Assembly: GCA_016208205.1 (NCBI GenBank)
Contig: JACQYP010000145.1
Span: 1-21,419 of the forward strand
DNA length: 21,419 nucleotides
Source of the DNA: Candidatus Desantisiibacteriota bacterium
Lineage (GTDB): Bacteria; UBA9089; CG2-30-40-21
Reading direction: 5' to 3'
The translations under genes were made by a program, and so were the position numbers. The notes under the pieces were generated by a model that was not told the origin of the DNA, did no database searches, and saw nothing but the letters and a program-made list of their open reading frames with translations. Positions within the stretch are counted from its first letter, which is position 1. Every line of letters begins with the position of its first letter. Positions 6,935 through 15,468 of this stretch are shown piece by piece.

Positions 6935-6948
6935 CTGACCTGACATAA

Positions 6949-7935
6949 TTGGTGGGCATAGCCGATTTAGGGCATCTGGCTGATATAGTCAGAAAGAAAA
7001 GGGTAGGGGATAATGCTTACTTTAATTGCAACCTTAACATCAATTATACAAATATCTGTGTGTGCCGTTGCCCATTGTGTGCCTTTTCTCGTGACCCAGA
7101 TGCAGAGGATGCCTATTTACTATCACTTGATGAGATTGAGGAAAGGGTGAGGGCTATCAACCGTATGGGTGTCCATGAGGTACATATTGTAGGTGGGTTG
7201 CATCCTGATTTGCCATTTTCATATCTTGAGGAGATGCTTCAAAGGATAAAGGAAATAAATAGCAATATATTTATTCAGGCATTTACTGCTACTGAGATAG
7301 ATTATTATGCGAATGTATCAGGAATAAGCCTTGAGGATGTATTGGTCAGGTTAAAGAATGCAGGGCTTTCCTCTATTCCTGGCGGTGGGGCAGAGATATT
7401 TGGCCCAAGGGTGCGACAGATAATTGCCCCCAAAAAGATTCCTGGTAAAAGATGGCTCAAGGTCATGGAAACAGCTCATAATCTTGGCTTGCATTCCAAT
7501 GCTACCATGCTTTATGGACATGTGGAAACCCCTGAGGAAAGGGTAGAGCATATTATTGCTATTCGTGAGCTTCAGGATAAGACATCTGGATTTTTGTCCT
7601 TTGTTCCATTAGCCTTTCATCCGGGCAATACTAATCTGTCAAATTGTAAAGGAACAGATGGGATTGATGATTTAAGAACCTTTGCCGTATCAAGGCTCTT
7701 ATTGGATAATATTACACATATTAAAGGATTATGGATGTATCTCGGCGAAAAATTAGCTGAGGTTGCCTTATGTTTTGGGGTTGATGACCTTGGCGGGACA
7801 GGGATTGATGAAAAAATTGTCCATGCAGCCGGAGCAACAACCCCAACTGAGACCTCTGAAGAATTACTGACAAGGGTTATCAGGAATGCTGATAGATGCC
7901 CGAAAAAGGTTAATAGCGTTTATGAGGATGTGTAG
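6949..7935 (+). CDS. mqnE: Aminodeoxyfutalosine synthase (radical SAM, MqnE)
   Basis: The product joins SAM's adenosyl radical to carboxyvinyloxybenzoate, making aminodeoxyfutalosine in the futalosine route to menaquinone; it is cytosolic. The radical SAM motif is Cys37-x3-Cys41-x2-Cys44 (CVCRCPLC), followed by AFSRD. Other MqnE hallmarks are HIVGGLHPDLPF (59-70), FTATEIDYYA, IPGGGAEIF and NATMLYGHVETPEERV. GGGAEIF and HIVGGLHP distinguish it from the paralogue MqnC. It has 328 residues from the TTG at 6949, whereas family members usually carry about 30-40 more N-terminal residues. A TAA stop lies directly upstream in frame, and the ribosome site is weak, so the N-terminus may be truncated. 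No other mqn gene is nearby. It converges with the TPR gene. Confidence 0.85.
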   Translation: MVGIADLGHLADIVRKKRVGDNAYFNCNLNINYTNICVCRCPLCAFSRDPDAEDAYLLSLDEIEERVRAINRMGVHEVHIVGGLHPDLPFSYLEEMLQRIKEINSNIFIQAFTATEIDYYANVSGISLEDVLVRLKNAGLSSIPGGGAEIFGPRVRQIIAPKKIPGKRWLKVMETAHNLGLHSNATMLYGHVETPEERVEHIIAIRELQDKTSGFLSFVPLAFHPGNTNLSNCKGTDGIDDLRTFAVSRLLLDNITHIKGLWMYLGEKLAEVALCFGVDDLGGTGIDEKIVHAAGATTPTETSEELLTRVIRNADRCPKKVNSVYEDV

Positions 7936-7947
7936 AGAAGTTGAAAA

Positions 7948-8067
7948 GCGGAATTCAGGAGTCAGAATTTAGAATTCAGAATAAATGCGGGTTTTTTATT
8001 CTGACTCCTGACTCCTGACTCCTGACTCCTTACTCCTGAATTCTGAATTCTGAATTCTGAATTCCGC
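7948..8067. repeat. Inverted CAGRRNN heptamer array between convergent genes
   Basis: The right half contains four GACTCCT units, TACTCCT, then three GAATTCT units and GAATTCC. The left half holds the complementary units CAGGAGT, CAGAATT and CAGAATA. GCGGAATTC (7948-7956) pairs perfectly with GAATTCCGC (8059-8067), and AAATGCGG (7983-7990) with CCGCATTT (8064-8071). A T6 run follows at 7992-7997. Lying between the converging mqnE and TPR genes, it could act as a two-way terminator. It runs up to the TPR stop codon. Confidence 0.75.
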
Positions 8068-8069
8068 AT

Positions 8070-10430
8070 TTATTTCTCCCCCATCCCCTTCAGCTTAGCA
8101 GCCTGTTTTTTTATCAGCTCAGATAGTTCCCCTCGTGAATAGATACTTTCAGGGTAAACCTGTTGAAGTTTCAGGTATGATTGAGAGGCATTCTTATAGT
8201 CTTTGAGTTTTTCATAACACTCGGCAATATGGTAGAGGGAATGCGGCGACATATCACTTCCGGGAAAATTGTCTATCACCTTTTGCCATGCAGCAATAGC
8301 TTCTTTGTATTTCTGCTGGCTATAAAAGGTTTCTGCCTTAGAGTACTGGGCATATGGTGTCCAATATGCCTTTGGATATTCCTCAAGCATTTTGGTATAC
8401 TCATCAATGGCTTCAGTATAGTTGCCCTGTTCCTGAAGGGATCGTGCCTCTTCATACAATCCCTTAGCTTTTTTATTGCTTAATTTTTCTTGAATAATCG
8501 CTATTGTTCCTTCTGCAGCCTGGGCATATATTGTTTGTGGATATTTTTTGACCAAACTATTAAATTGTTCCAATGCCCTGATCAAATCACCTTGTTCATA
8601 AGATCGTTGAGCAGATACATATTCCTCGCTGACCCGTTCTGCGCTCACCCCTGATAACTGATGGATCATTTCTTGTGCTTTTTGAGCCTGATTTGTTTCA
8701 GGATATTCATCTGTAATATTCTTAAACCCCTGTTTTGCCTTTTCATACTCACCCAGGTTGTAATATCTCTGAGCAATCTCAAAGAGCCTTTCTATCCTCT
8801 GAGCCTTAAGAGAACTGCTTGCCTCATCCATTCCCGTCTTTGCCAATGTGGCATAACTGCTCTCTGGATATTCCAATATAATCCTTTGAAATGTTTCAAT
8901 TGCATGGGAATAGTCCTCATTTCCAAGGTATTCAAGGGCTTTTTTGTACAGGTCAGTAGATTTATCTATCTCATTGTCTACTGCTGCGATGTAGCCGTAA
9001 CCTTCAGGTTGCGTATTTACACGGCCAGCAGACTTAGCAGTCTCACTGTTTGTTACAGCAACAGCAGCAGCAGGGACAGAAGGTTTTTTCGCGGCAACAT
9101 TTTCCTTTTTAACGGCACTCTTCTCATCTGTCGTCTGTTTCCGACTTTCAGCCTGTGTAGCACAGACATTCTTGTCTGTGTCTGTTGCCTGTTTAAGAGC
9201 ACTCTTTGACAGGTCGCAAAATTCACTTTCCGGATATTTAGAGATAATCTCTTTGAAACCCTTGATAGCTTTCTCTATCTTGCCTTCATCCAACATTTTT
9301 TGAGCATCATCATATGCTGTCTTTGCCTCATTATAAGAGGCTTCGGCTAACATCTGATTGATTTGAGTTAATAGCGGCTCTGCTTCTTTGGCTGATTGGC
9401 TGTCTGGGTATTCCTTTATTACCTGTTCCATGGATGCTTTGGCTGCGGCAAGGTTTCCCTTTTCACAATTCTCTTTTGCATTATTCAATAAATTGGCTAA
9501 TCGCTCTTCCACAATTAAATCAGCTATTTTTGGGAGGATCTTTTTTGCCGGATCCACATAATTACTCTGCGGATAATTTTTTATGAGAGCTTCAAACATC
9601 TTCTGAGCCTCAGCATATCCTTTTAATTTGAAATTACACCATCCGGCAGAGTATAGGGCATAATCTATATACTTAGAATCAGGATAATCAGAAATAACCT
9701 TTTTATATTCAGGGAGTGCTTTGCTATGATTTTCCTCGTAGTAGTATGTTTCGGCTATCTTTAATCTGGCATAGTGATTATACTTGCTCTTTGGGAATGC
9801 CTTTAGAAAGTCCTGAAATACTACTCTTGCCCCCGGGTAATCCTTTGCCTTGAATAATGCCTTAGCCTTTTCAAGGGTATTGAGCTCATCACCGAGTGAT
9901 TTCTCAACTGTTTCTGTTCCTTTTTTCTCAATCGTTTGCACGCCTTTAATACCCTTAATAGATACTGGTTGTGTCTTCTGTGTCTTTGAAGCACTTGACA
10001 TCTCTGTCAGGCAAACTTGAGCATACTGCGCCTCAGGTGTATTGGGATATTCTTTTGTTGTTTGTTCATAAGATTGACGAGCTCTGTCGCGATCATCTAT
10101 CTTCCAGTAACAGTCCCCAAGTTTATTATAGGCTTTAGAGACAAAGGAAGAATCCGGATAAAGGTCAATTACAGCCTGATAAGAAAGTAATGCCTCCGGG
10201 AAATTTTCCTGTTTATACTGGCATTCACCAATGCTGTACCATGCCTCAGCTGCATGTTCACCCTCTGAAGCAAATGTGAGATACTTTTCAAATAATTCAG
10301 CGGCATAATCATATTCTTCCTTTTGGAAGGCTGTTTGTGCCTGTTCATAGTAAATCTCTGGATCAGTAGCATATAGATTTGACGAAAGACATATGAGTAG
10401 TAAAAACGCTATAACTATTTTTTGTAACAT
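8070..10430 (-). CDS. Periplasmic multi-TPR protein (YbgF/CpoB-like repeats)
   Basis: The product has 786 residues with a signal peptide (1-21, cleavage after LYA), so it is exported. TPR units of the YbgF/BamD type, with the recurring pattern A-x-x-x-F-x-x-x-I-x-x-Y-P-x-S, fall in three clusters: about 25-140, 185-405 and 490-780. At least ten units are visible. Such proteins act as envelope scaffolds, for example with Tol-Pal or outer-membrane assembly, but no partner gene is adjacent. The second linker (about 410-490) is rich in Ala, Lys, Thr and Pro. In it, residues 417-424 are encoded by a perfect DNA palindrome (9161-9180), which looks like an inserted repeat. The start is ATG 10430 with a GGAGT ribosome site. 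The stop codon touches the 7948-8067 repeat. Confidence 0.85.
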   Translation of the reverse strand: MLQKIVIAFLLLICLSSNLYATDPEIYYEQAQTAFQKEEYDYAAELFEKYLTFASEGEHAAEAWYSIGECQYKQENFPEALLSYQAVIDLYPDSSFVSKAYNKLGDCYWKIDDRDRARQSYEQTTKEYPNTPEAQYAQVCLTEMSSASKTQKTQPVSIKGIKGVQTIEKKGTETVEKSLGDELNTLEKAKALFKAKDYPGARVVFQDFLKAFPKSKYNHYARLKIAETYYYEENHSKALPEYKKVISDYPDSKYIDYALYSAGWCNFKLKGYAEAQKMFEALIKNYPQSNYVDPAKKILPKIADLIVEERLANLLNNAKENCEKGNLAAAKASMEQVIKEYPDSQSAKEAEPLLTQINQMLAEASYNEAKTAYDDAQKMLDEGKIEKAIKGFKEIISKYPESEFCDLSKSALKQATDTDKNVCATQAESRKQTTDEKSAVKKENVAAKKPSVPAAAVAVTNSETAKSAGRVNTQPEGYGYIAAVDNEIDKSTDLYKKALEYLGNEDYSHAIETFQRIILEYPESSYATLAKTGMDEASSSLKAQRIERLFEIAQRYYNLGEYEKAKQGFKNITDEYPETNQAQKAQEMIHQLSGVSAERVSEEYVSAQRSYEQGDLIRALEQFNSLVKKYPQTIYAQAAEGTIAIIQEKLSNKKAKGLYEEARSLQEQGNYTEAIDEYTKMLEEYPKAYWTPYAQYSKAETFYSQQKYKEAIAAWQKVIDNFPGSDMSPHSLYHIAECYEKLKDYKNASQSYLKLQQVYPESIYSRGELSELIKKQAAKLKGMGEK
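9157..9180. repeat. GTAGC-type palindrome inserted in frame in the TPR gene
   Basis: CACAGACA (9161-9168), loop TTCT, TGTCTGTG (9173-9180): perfect 8 bp arms preceded by GTAG. It encodes D-T-D-K-N-V-C-A in the linker at residues 417-424 of the TPR protein. Two similar palindromes lie in the pabB linker. Confidence 0.75.
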
Positions 10431-10730
10431 ATGTTTACACTCCTTATTCAGGTAGATAGGCTGTAGGATGTTAGACTGTAGGAAGAAAATCCATAACCGT
10501 TCACGGCTATAAATATTTGTAACCGTTTACCGCAGAGACGCAGAGTTCGCCGAGAATCGCAAGAGGACAAAAGGGAGACTAATGGTTAATATGTTGAAGG
10601 ACAATAAGTGATCCGCCGCCAAGTTCTTGGTCCATGAAGAATCCTACAGCATACTCTGCGTTTTCTCTGCGTCCTTTGCGTCTCTGCGGTGAACAGATAC
10701 GAAAATCCTAATAGTCTACAGCCTAATAGC
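10431..10730. repeat. Repeat-filled gap between clpC and the TPR gene
   Basis: From left to right the gap has TAGGCTG heptamers (10452-10480, GTAGATAGGCTGTAGGATG), two AACCGTT motifs (10495 and 10521) and a direct CGCAGAGA arm (10530-10545). A non-coding centre follows, then the inverted arm (about 10653-10690, CTCTGCG...CTCTGCGG) and TAGCCTAC-type heptamers reaching the clpC stop. The centre (about 10560-10640) contains no recognisable gene on either strand. Confidence 0.65.
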
Positions 10731-13190
10731 CTACTTCTCTACCACAGCCTTCTTCTTCCTCCCGGCAGCAGCAAAGCACAACCTTGCCCCATCTGCTGAG
10801 ACATCGACCATAACCTTGCCTTTCTTGAATTTTCCTCTCAGGATCTCTTCAGCCAGAGGATCCTCAATATGTCTTTGGATTGCCCGTCGCAATGGTCTGG
10901 CACCATAGGCAGTATCAAACCCCTTCTTAAACAAGAAGTCATGGGCTGCCTGGGATAACTCAAGGGTTATTCCTTGATCCTGGATTCTCGAATTCAAGTC
11001 TTTTATCATTATATCTGCAATCTGTATGATATGTTCCTTACCAAGGGTATGGAAGACGATAACATCATCAATCCGATTCAGGAATTCAGGGTTAAAGGTC
11101 TTTTTCATTTCACTCATGACCTTATCCTTCATATCATCGTATATATCCTCTTTTCCCTTAGTTATAAACCCAAGATCCTTTACCTCAAAGATATCCCTTG
11201 CCCCGACATTAGAGGTCATTATCATCACGGTATTCTTGAAATCAACGGTATGACCAAGGCTATCGGTTAGATGTCCATCCTCAAAAACCTGAAGCAGGAT
11301 ATTAAAGACATCCGGGTGTGCCTTTTCTATTTCATCAAGGAGAACAACAGCGTAGGGTTTTCTCCTTACCTTTTCCGTCAATTCCCCGCCCTCTTCGTAA
11401 CCGATATATCCTGGAGGAGCACCAACCAATCTTGACACGGCAAATTTTTCCATAAATTCAGACATATCAAGCTGAACGATTGCCTCATCATCATCAAACA
11501 AGAATTCAGCTAGTGTCTTTGCCAGCTCTGTTTTTCCCACACCGGTTGGACCAAGGAAGATGAACGAGCCCATGGGTCTTTTTGGATCCTTTAAGCCTGT
11601 TCTTGCCCGACGCATGGCTCTGCTCAGGGCAGAGATTGCCTCATCCTGTCCTACAATCCTTTCATGGATTGCCTCTTCCATTCGCAAAAGTTTTTCCACC
11701 TCTTTTTCAACAAGCTTGTATACAGGAATACCGGTAAGCTTTGAGAGTATATCTGCAATATCATCGGCAACAATCTTCTTTTCTACAACTCCTCTTTCCT
11801 TTTCCCATTGTTTTTTTGTTTCATCAAGGTTAGTCTTGAGGGTTCTTTCCTTATCCCTTAACTTAGCTGCCTTTTCAAACTCCTGAGCACCGATAGCAGC
11901 ATCTTTTTCCTTAGTAACCTGAGCTATTTCCTGTTCTAATTCCTTAAGGTCAAGGGGCATGGTTGTATTTTGAAGCCTTGCTTTTGAGCCGGCCTCATCC
12001 ATAAGGTCAATGGCTTTATCCGGGAGAAACTTGTCTGCAATATAACGATGGGCAAGTTTTGCCGCAGCCTCTAATGATTCATCTGTAAACTTTACACGAT
12101 GGTGAGCCTCATATTTATCCCTTAATCCCTTCAATATCTCAATGGTTTCGTCTACAGACGGCTCATCTACTATAATTGTCTGAAACCTTCTTTGCAAGGC
12201 AGCATCCCTTTCCACATACTTTCTATATTCATCTAAGGTAGTGGCACCAATACACTGGAGTTCACCACGAGACAGTGCCGGTTTAAGGATATTTGCAGCA
12301 TCCAGAGCCCCTTCGGCTCCTCCAGCACCAATCAGGGTATGCATCTCATCGATAAACAGGATAACATCGTTTGATTGTCTTACCTCTTGCATCACCCTTT
12401 TTAATCTCTCCTCAAACTCTCCCCTGAATTTTGTACCGGCAACAATAGCTGCCAGATCAAGGCATAATACCCGTTTATTGACCAATACCTCAGGTACGAT
12501 GCCTGAGACAATTTGTTGTGCCAATCCTTCAACAATGGCTGTTTTCCCTACCCCCGGGTCACCTATCAATACCGGGTTATTCTTGGTTCGTCTGGCAAGA
12601 ATCTGGGTAACCCTTTCTATCTCATCCACCCTGCCAACTACTGGGTCAAGCTTATTTTCCTTTGCCAGCATGGTTAAATCTCTTGAAAAGGCATCTAATA
12701 CCGGGGTTGATGTTTTTTTGGGATGAGAGGCAGCCGGCTTTTCACTCGGTATGCCGCCGCCAAGCAGATTCATAGCCTCATTCCGCACGGTATCAAAATT
12801 TATGCCGAGATTGATCAGGACTTTAGAGCCAATACCCTCTCCTTCACGGATTAATCCAAGCAACAGATGTTCTGTTCCAATGTAATTATGTCCTAATCTC
12901 CTTGCCTCTTCTACAGATAATTCTAATACCCTTTTGGCATGAGGGGTAAAGGGCACATCGCCATAGGTAAGCATCTCAGAACCCTTTGGGGCTACCTTTT
13001 CTACCTCAATGCGAATACTCTCAAGGCTTATTCCAAGGTTGCTGATGACCTCAGCTGCCACACCCTCTCCCTCTCTGACTAATCCAAGCAGGATATGTTC
13101 AGTCCCAACATAATCATGCCCCAATCTTTTTGCCTCTTCCTGAGCAAGACCTAAAACCCTTCTTGCCCTTTCTGTAAATCTTTCAAACAT
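10731..13190 (-). CDS. clpC: ATP-dependent Clp protease ATP-binding subunit ClpC
   Basis: ClpC is the HSP100 unfoldase that feeds proteins to ClpP; in McsAB-containing cells it recognises phospho-arginine. The 819 residues fit the family. Two Clp N repeats lie at 1-140 (FTERARRVL and FTPHAKRVL begin each). AAA domain 1 has Walker A GDPGVGKT (210-217) and Walker B VILFIDE (276-282). A middle UVR-type coiled coil is at about 430-455 ([13 protein letters not shown]). AAA domain 2 has Walker A GPTGVGKT (547-554) and Walker B VVLLDE (615-620). The UVR middle domain marks ClpC rather than ClpB or ClpA. The tail is basic ([10 protein letters not shown]). The start is ATG 13190 with AGGAGGAT upstream. 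It is the third gene of the mcsA-mcsB-clpC operon. Its TAG stop is the first triplet of a TAGGCTATTAGGCTG repeat. Confidence 0.97.
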   Translation of the reverse strand: MFERFTERARRVLGLAQEEAKRLGHDYVGTEHILLGLVREGEGVAAEVISNLGISLESIRIEVEKVAPKGSEMLTYGDVPFTPHAKRVLELSVEEARRLGHNYIGTEHLLLGLIREGEGIGSKVLINLGINFDTVRNEAMNLLGGGIPSEKPAASHPKKTSTPVLDAFSRDLTMLAKENKLDPVVGRVDEIERVTQILARRTKNNPVLIGDPGVGKTAIVEGLAQQIVSGIVPEVLVNKRVLCLDLAAIVAGTKFRGEFEERLKRVMQEVRQSNDVILFIDEMHTLIGAGGAEGALDAANILKPALSRGELQCIGATTLDEYRKYVERDAALQRRFQTIIVDEPSVDETIEILKGLRDKYEAHHRVKFTDESLEAAAKLAHRYIADKFLPDKAIDLMDEAGSKARLQNTTMPLDLKELEQEIAQVTKEKDAAIGAQEFEKAAKLRDKERTLKTNLDETKKQWEKERGVVEKKIVADDIADILSKLTGIPVYKLVEKEVEKLLRMEEAIHERIVGQDEAISALSRAMRRARTGLKDPKRPMGSFIFLGPTGVGKTELAKTLAEFLFDDDEAIVQLDMSEFMEKFAVSRLVGAPPGYIGYEEGGELTEKVRRKPYAVVLLDEIEKAHPDVFNILLQVFEDGHLTDSLGHTVDFKNTVMIMTSNVGARDIFEVKDLGFITKGKEDIYDDMKDKVMSEMKKTFNPEFLNRIDDVIVFHTLGKEHIIQIADIMIKDLNSRIQDQGITLELSQAAHDFLFKKGFDTAYGARPLRRAIQRHIEDPLAEEILRGKFKKGKVMVDVSADGARLCFAAAGRKKKAVVEK

Positions 13191-13217
13191 TCTTTATATC
13201 CTCCTGTCTGTCTGTGT

Positions 13218-13349
13218 GTTGTAAGTTGTATGTTGTAGGTTTAGGATGTTGTAGGTTGTAGGTTGTAGGTTAAAGAGGTATCATAAATTACATCCTAAAC
13301 CTACAACTTACAACCTACAACTTACAACTTACAACCTACAACTTACAAC
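13218..13349. repeat. Inverted GTTGTAG/TTGTAAG heptamer array between mcsB and clpC
   Basis: The left arm (13218-13276) consists of GTTGTAG-type units. The right arm (13291-13349) holds the complement (CTACAAC, TTACAAC units), joined by a short loop (about ATCATAAATTAC). The transcript could form a hairpin with more than 50 paired bases between mcsB and clpC. The array ends one base from the mcsB stop codon. Confidence 0.8.
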
Positions 13350-13350
13350 A

Positions 13351-14409
13351 TCAAACATTCTTCATACCCTCCATCATCTTTTTTTGTACGACCATTGCCC
13401 TGACCACATCTCTTTCCACAGCTGATTGTGGATCTTGAACCAAAATCTGAATATGAGCAGGCTGAACAGCGATTAGTAATTCATTTAATATCCTGATAGG
13501 AATATTTATCATCTTAAGCCCTACCCCAAGCCTGACTGCTGATAATAAGTCCATAACCTCGCCAGAAGAAATAATTTTGGCTGCACACAATGCAGCCATT
13601 GCCCTATAAACCTGATCCTCTACCTGTATTCTGGATTGCTTCAATAGCTGTTCTCTGGCAGATTGTTCTTCATGAATTATCCTCTGGGTTATCTTTTCTA
13701 CATTATCGAGTATTTCCTCTTCCTGTCTGCCAAGTGTAACCTGATTGGATATCTGAAAGAGATTGCCGCATGATTCACTTCCCTCACCATGCAATCCACG
13801 GATGGCTAAGCCAAGTTGTGATACGGCGCGCAGTATCTTGTCTATCTGTTTGGTAATACTTAATGCAGGCAAGTGGACCATCACCGATGCCCTCATGCCT
13901 GTTCCAACATTGGTTGGACAGGCGGTTAAATAACCCCATTCAGAAGAAAAGGCATACTCCAATTTTTCAGACATTTTATCATCTATCTGGTTAATTGTAT
14001 TCCATGTAGCGTTTAATTGAAGCCCTGAGGAAAAGGTCTGTATCCTCAGGTGGTCCTCCTCATTGACCATAATATTTACTAACTCCTTATCTCCAATGAT
14101 TACAGCTCCAACCTTACCCTTGGCATGTTCAGGGCTGATTAAATGCCTTTCTACCAAGAATTGTCTTACCAGAGAATCAGCATTTTCCATATCTATAATC
14201 TTAGAATTTAATAAAAAAGGGTTATCTTTTATAGCAGACTTTACCTGTGTGACAACCTCTTTGAGATATTTATCCTTTGCCCAGCAGGTAAAAGGCAGCC
14301 GGGCTATATTTCGAGCTAAGCGTATCCTGCTGCTGATCACTATCTCTGATAAAGGACCACTTCCATCAAGCCATGCAGCATGATTTTCAAGGAATGTTTT
14401 TAATGTCAT
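13351..14409 (-). CDS. mcsB: Protein-arginine kinase McsB
   Basis: McsB phosphorylates arginines on damaged proteins, tagging them for ClpC-ClpP. The start is ATG 14409, because GGAGG lies six bases upstream (14416-14420); a GTG at 14433 would add eight repeat-derived residues. The 352-residue product is an ATP:guanido phosphotransferase. SSRIRLARN (26-34) binds nucleotide phosphates. NEEDH (116-120) and CPTNVGTGMRAS (164-175) hold the conserved catalytic loop and reactive Cys164. RGLHGEGSE and NQVTLG complete the active site. No N-terminal creatine-kinase-type substrate domain is present, as expected for McsB. It lies between mcsA and clpC in the same order as the Firmicutes operon. Both flanking spacers are inverted heptamer repeats. 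Confidence 0.95.
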   Translation of the reverse strand: MTLKTFLENHAAWLDGSGPLSEIVISSRIRLARNIARLPFTCWAKDKYLKEVVTQVKSAIKDNPFLLNSKIIDMENADSLVRQFLVERHLISPEHAKGKVGAVIIGDKELVNIMVNEEDHLRIQTFSSGLQLNATWNTINQIDDKMSEKLEYAFSSEWGYLTACPTNVGTGMRASVMVHLPALSITKQIDKILRAVSQLGLAIRGLHGEGSESCGNLFQISNQVTLGRQEEEILDNVEKITQRIIHEEQSAREQLLKQSRIQVEDQVYRAMAALCAAKIISSGEVMDLLSAVRLGVGLKMINIPIRILNELLIAVQPAHIQILVQDPQSAVERDVVRAMVVQKKMMEGMKNV

Positions 14410-14425
14410 TATTTGCCTCCAAATG

Positions 14426-14508
14426 CAGAGCACAGAGCACAGAGCACAGAATACAGAATTCAGGAGTCAGAATGGAAAAACTCGTATTTATCCTGTATTC
14501 TGTATTTT
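14426..14508. repeat. CAGRRNN heptamer array between mcsA and mcsB
   Basis: Seven heptamers in phase at 14426-14474: three CAGAGCA, then CAGAATA, CAGAATT, CAGGAGT and CAGAATG. A short inverted part at 14491-14508 (TCCTGTATTCTGTATTTT) can pair with the middle units. It lies just upstream of the mcsB ribosome site in the transcript. Confidence 0.75.
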
Positions 14509-14510
14509 AC

Positions 14511-15032
14511 CTACTGCTCCATAGCCTTAATCTTATCCCTCAACTCAGCTGCCTTTTCAAACTCTTCAGTCTTGATAGCAGCCTGCAATTCCTGACGAAG
14601 TTTATTTATTTCATCACCACAGCTGGGTAAAACATCCTTTGGTTCTACCTTTGGACTGCCGGCAGGTGAACTAACAGCTAAAGCAGTTGGTCGTTTTCCT
14701 GTATGTTTTGTACTGCCATGAATCTTCCGAAAGATTGTTGAAAGCTTTTGGGAAAAGGCTTGATAGCATTCACTGCATCCAAACTTACCCCTTTCACAAA
14801 AGCTGGGATAATTCAAACCACAATTTTTACATCGCAGCTCAACCTCCTGGGAGGTAATTTTTTCCGGTTCAACCAATCCACCAAGTAGGTTTGCAATGGA
14901 AATCTGGCTCATCATCAGAACCCCTTTTTCGTGAGCACATTTTTCACATAGATGAAATTCTGTTTGCTTGTCATTTATAATTTGCTGAAAAAATACCGTA
15001 GCCTCATTCTGCTTACACATCTCACAACGCAT
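14511..15032 (-). CDS. mcsA: McsA, zinc-finger activator of the arginine kinase McsB
   Basis: McsA binds zinc and activates McsB, linking it to ClpC. The 173-residue product has four CxxC pairs: Cys3/Cys6, Cys29/Cys32, Cys68/Cys71 and Cys86/Cys89. A C-terminal UVR-type helical pair follows at about 146-173 (LRQELQAAIKTEEFEKAAEL), matching the middle domain of ClpC. This is the typical McsA arrangement and length. The start is ATG 15032 with AAGGAGG upstream. It is the first gene of mcsA-mcsB-clpC. In Firmicutes the repressor gene ctsR usually precedes mcsA, but here a divergent mtnP does. The leader between promoter and start is almost entirely heptamer repeat. Confidence 0.93.
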   Translation of the reverse strand: MRCEMCKQNEATVFFQQIINDKQTEFHLCEKCAHEKGVLMMSQISIANLLGGLVEPEKITSQEVELRCKNCGLNYPSFCERGKFGCSECYQAFSQKLSTIFRKIHGSTKHTGKRPTALAVSSPAGSPKVEPKDVLPSCGDEINKLRQELQAAIKTEEFEKAAELRDKIKAMEQ

Positions 15033-15050
15033 TAATAGCCTCCTTGCTTA

Positions 15051-15217
<167 letters not shown>

Positions 15218-15230
15218 GTCACTTGTAACA

Positions 15231-15259
15231 TTTATATCATAAAGAATTGAAAAAGTCAA
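15231..15259 (-). promoter_or_regulatory. Sigma70 promoter of mcsA-mcsB-clpC
   Basis: On the minus strand, TTGACT (15259-15254) and TATAAA (15236-15231) are 17 bases apart, preceded by GC (GCTTGACTT). Transcription would start near 15224, leaving a leader of about 190 bases. I see no CtsR tandem heptad operator (GGTCAAA-type direct repeat) or CIRCE element over it. Confidence 0.75.
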
Positions 15260-15299
15260 GCATAAAATCTGTAATCAGGACAAACAAGCAAAAAAAAGC

Positions 15300-15328
15300 T
15301 TGACTTGCGGCTATGTTTGGGGTATAAT
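15300..15328 (+). promoter_or_regulatory. Sigma70 promoter of mtnP-rfaE1-rfaE2
   Basis: TTGACT (15300-15305) and TATAAT (15323-15328) are 17 bases apart, within GCTTGACTT. It is divergent from the mcsA promoter, with about 40 bases between the two -35 boxes. The leader of about 130 bases contains the hairpin at 15379-15400. Confidence 0.8.
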
Positions 15329-15378
15329 TTATAAGCATTTGGATAAGCGTTTGCAAGTATAATCTGATAATATGGAGT

Positions 15379-15400
15379 GCGAAAGCTTACTTGCTTTCGC
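15379..15400. repeat. GCGAAAGC-ttactt-GCTTTCGC hairpin in the mtnP leader
   Basis: Perfect 8 bp arms with a 6-base loop, flanked by GGAGT and TTT. Related copies at 20084-20105 and 20127-20148 share the loop and flanks, and the first of these has a changed but still paired stem. Confidence 0.75.
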
Positions 15401-15468
15401 TTTCAGCTGTGATGGGGGAAAGAAAAGCAGTCGTAATCGGCTACCTATAATTTAAGGAGGAAACAGCA

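Larger units (their letters stand above)
6423..6948. other. Repeat-rich gap before mqnE
   Basis: The gap contains a GGTGCGTT hairpin (6560-6580), a nested palindrome (6623-6733) and a stretch from 6742 resembling the 3' end of a four-helix-bundle gene plus CTTCAGCCTAAA repeats. It also has a CTTTTCGTG repeat (6792-6810) and a protein-like, frame-broken segment at 6823-6934. I see no intact gene. Confidence 0.5.

Noticed and set aside
6732..6959. Minus-strand 75-residue gene upstream of mqnE
   Set aside because: It is rich in His, Ser and Thr, lacks a ribosome site, runs through a CTTTTCGTG repeat and overlaps the mqnE start.
8661..9209. Plus-strand 182-residue frame inside the TPR gene
   Set aside because: Phe, Leu and Cys-rich antisense shadow of a well-supported gene, without a ribosome site.
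10560..10640. Gene remnant between the CGCAGAGA arms near clpC
   Set aside because: By analogy with 5708-5803 a remnant was sought in all frames, but the peptides resemble no family I know.
12241..12726. Plus-strand 161-residue frame inside clpC
   Set aside because: Antisense shadow of the strongly conserved first AAA domain.
15231..15305. CtsR or HrcA operator at mcsA
   Set aside because: Single GTCAA strings occur within the -35 boxes, but no tandem GGTCAAA heptads or CIRCE inverted repeat is present.
15335..15468. Riboswitch (cobalamin or SAM type) in the mtnP leader
   Set aside because: The GGGGGAAAG and GTGATG bits suggested a B12 element, but the other conserved blocks are missing. 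The only clear structure is the dispersed GCGAAAGC hairpin.
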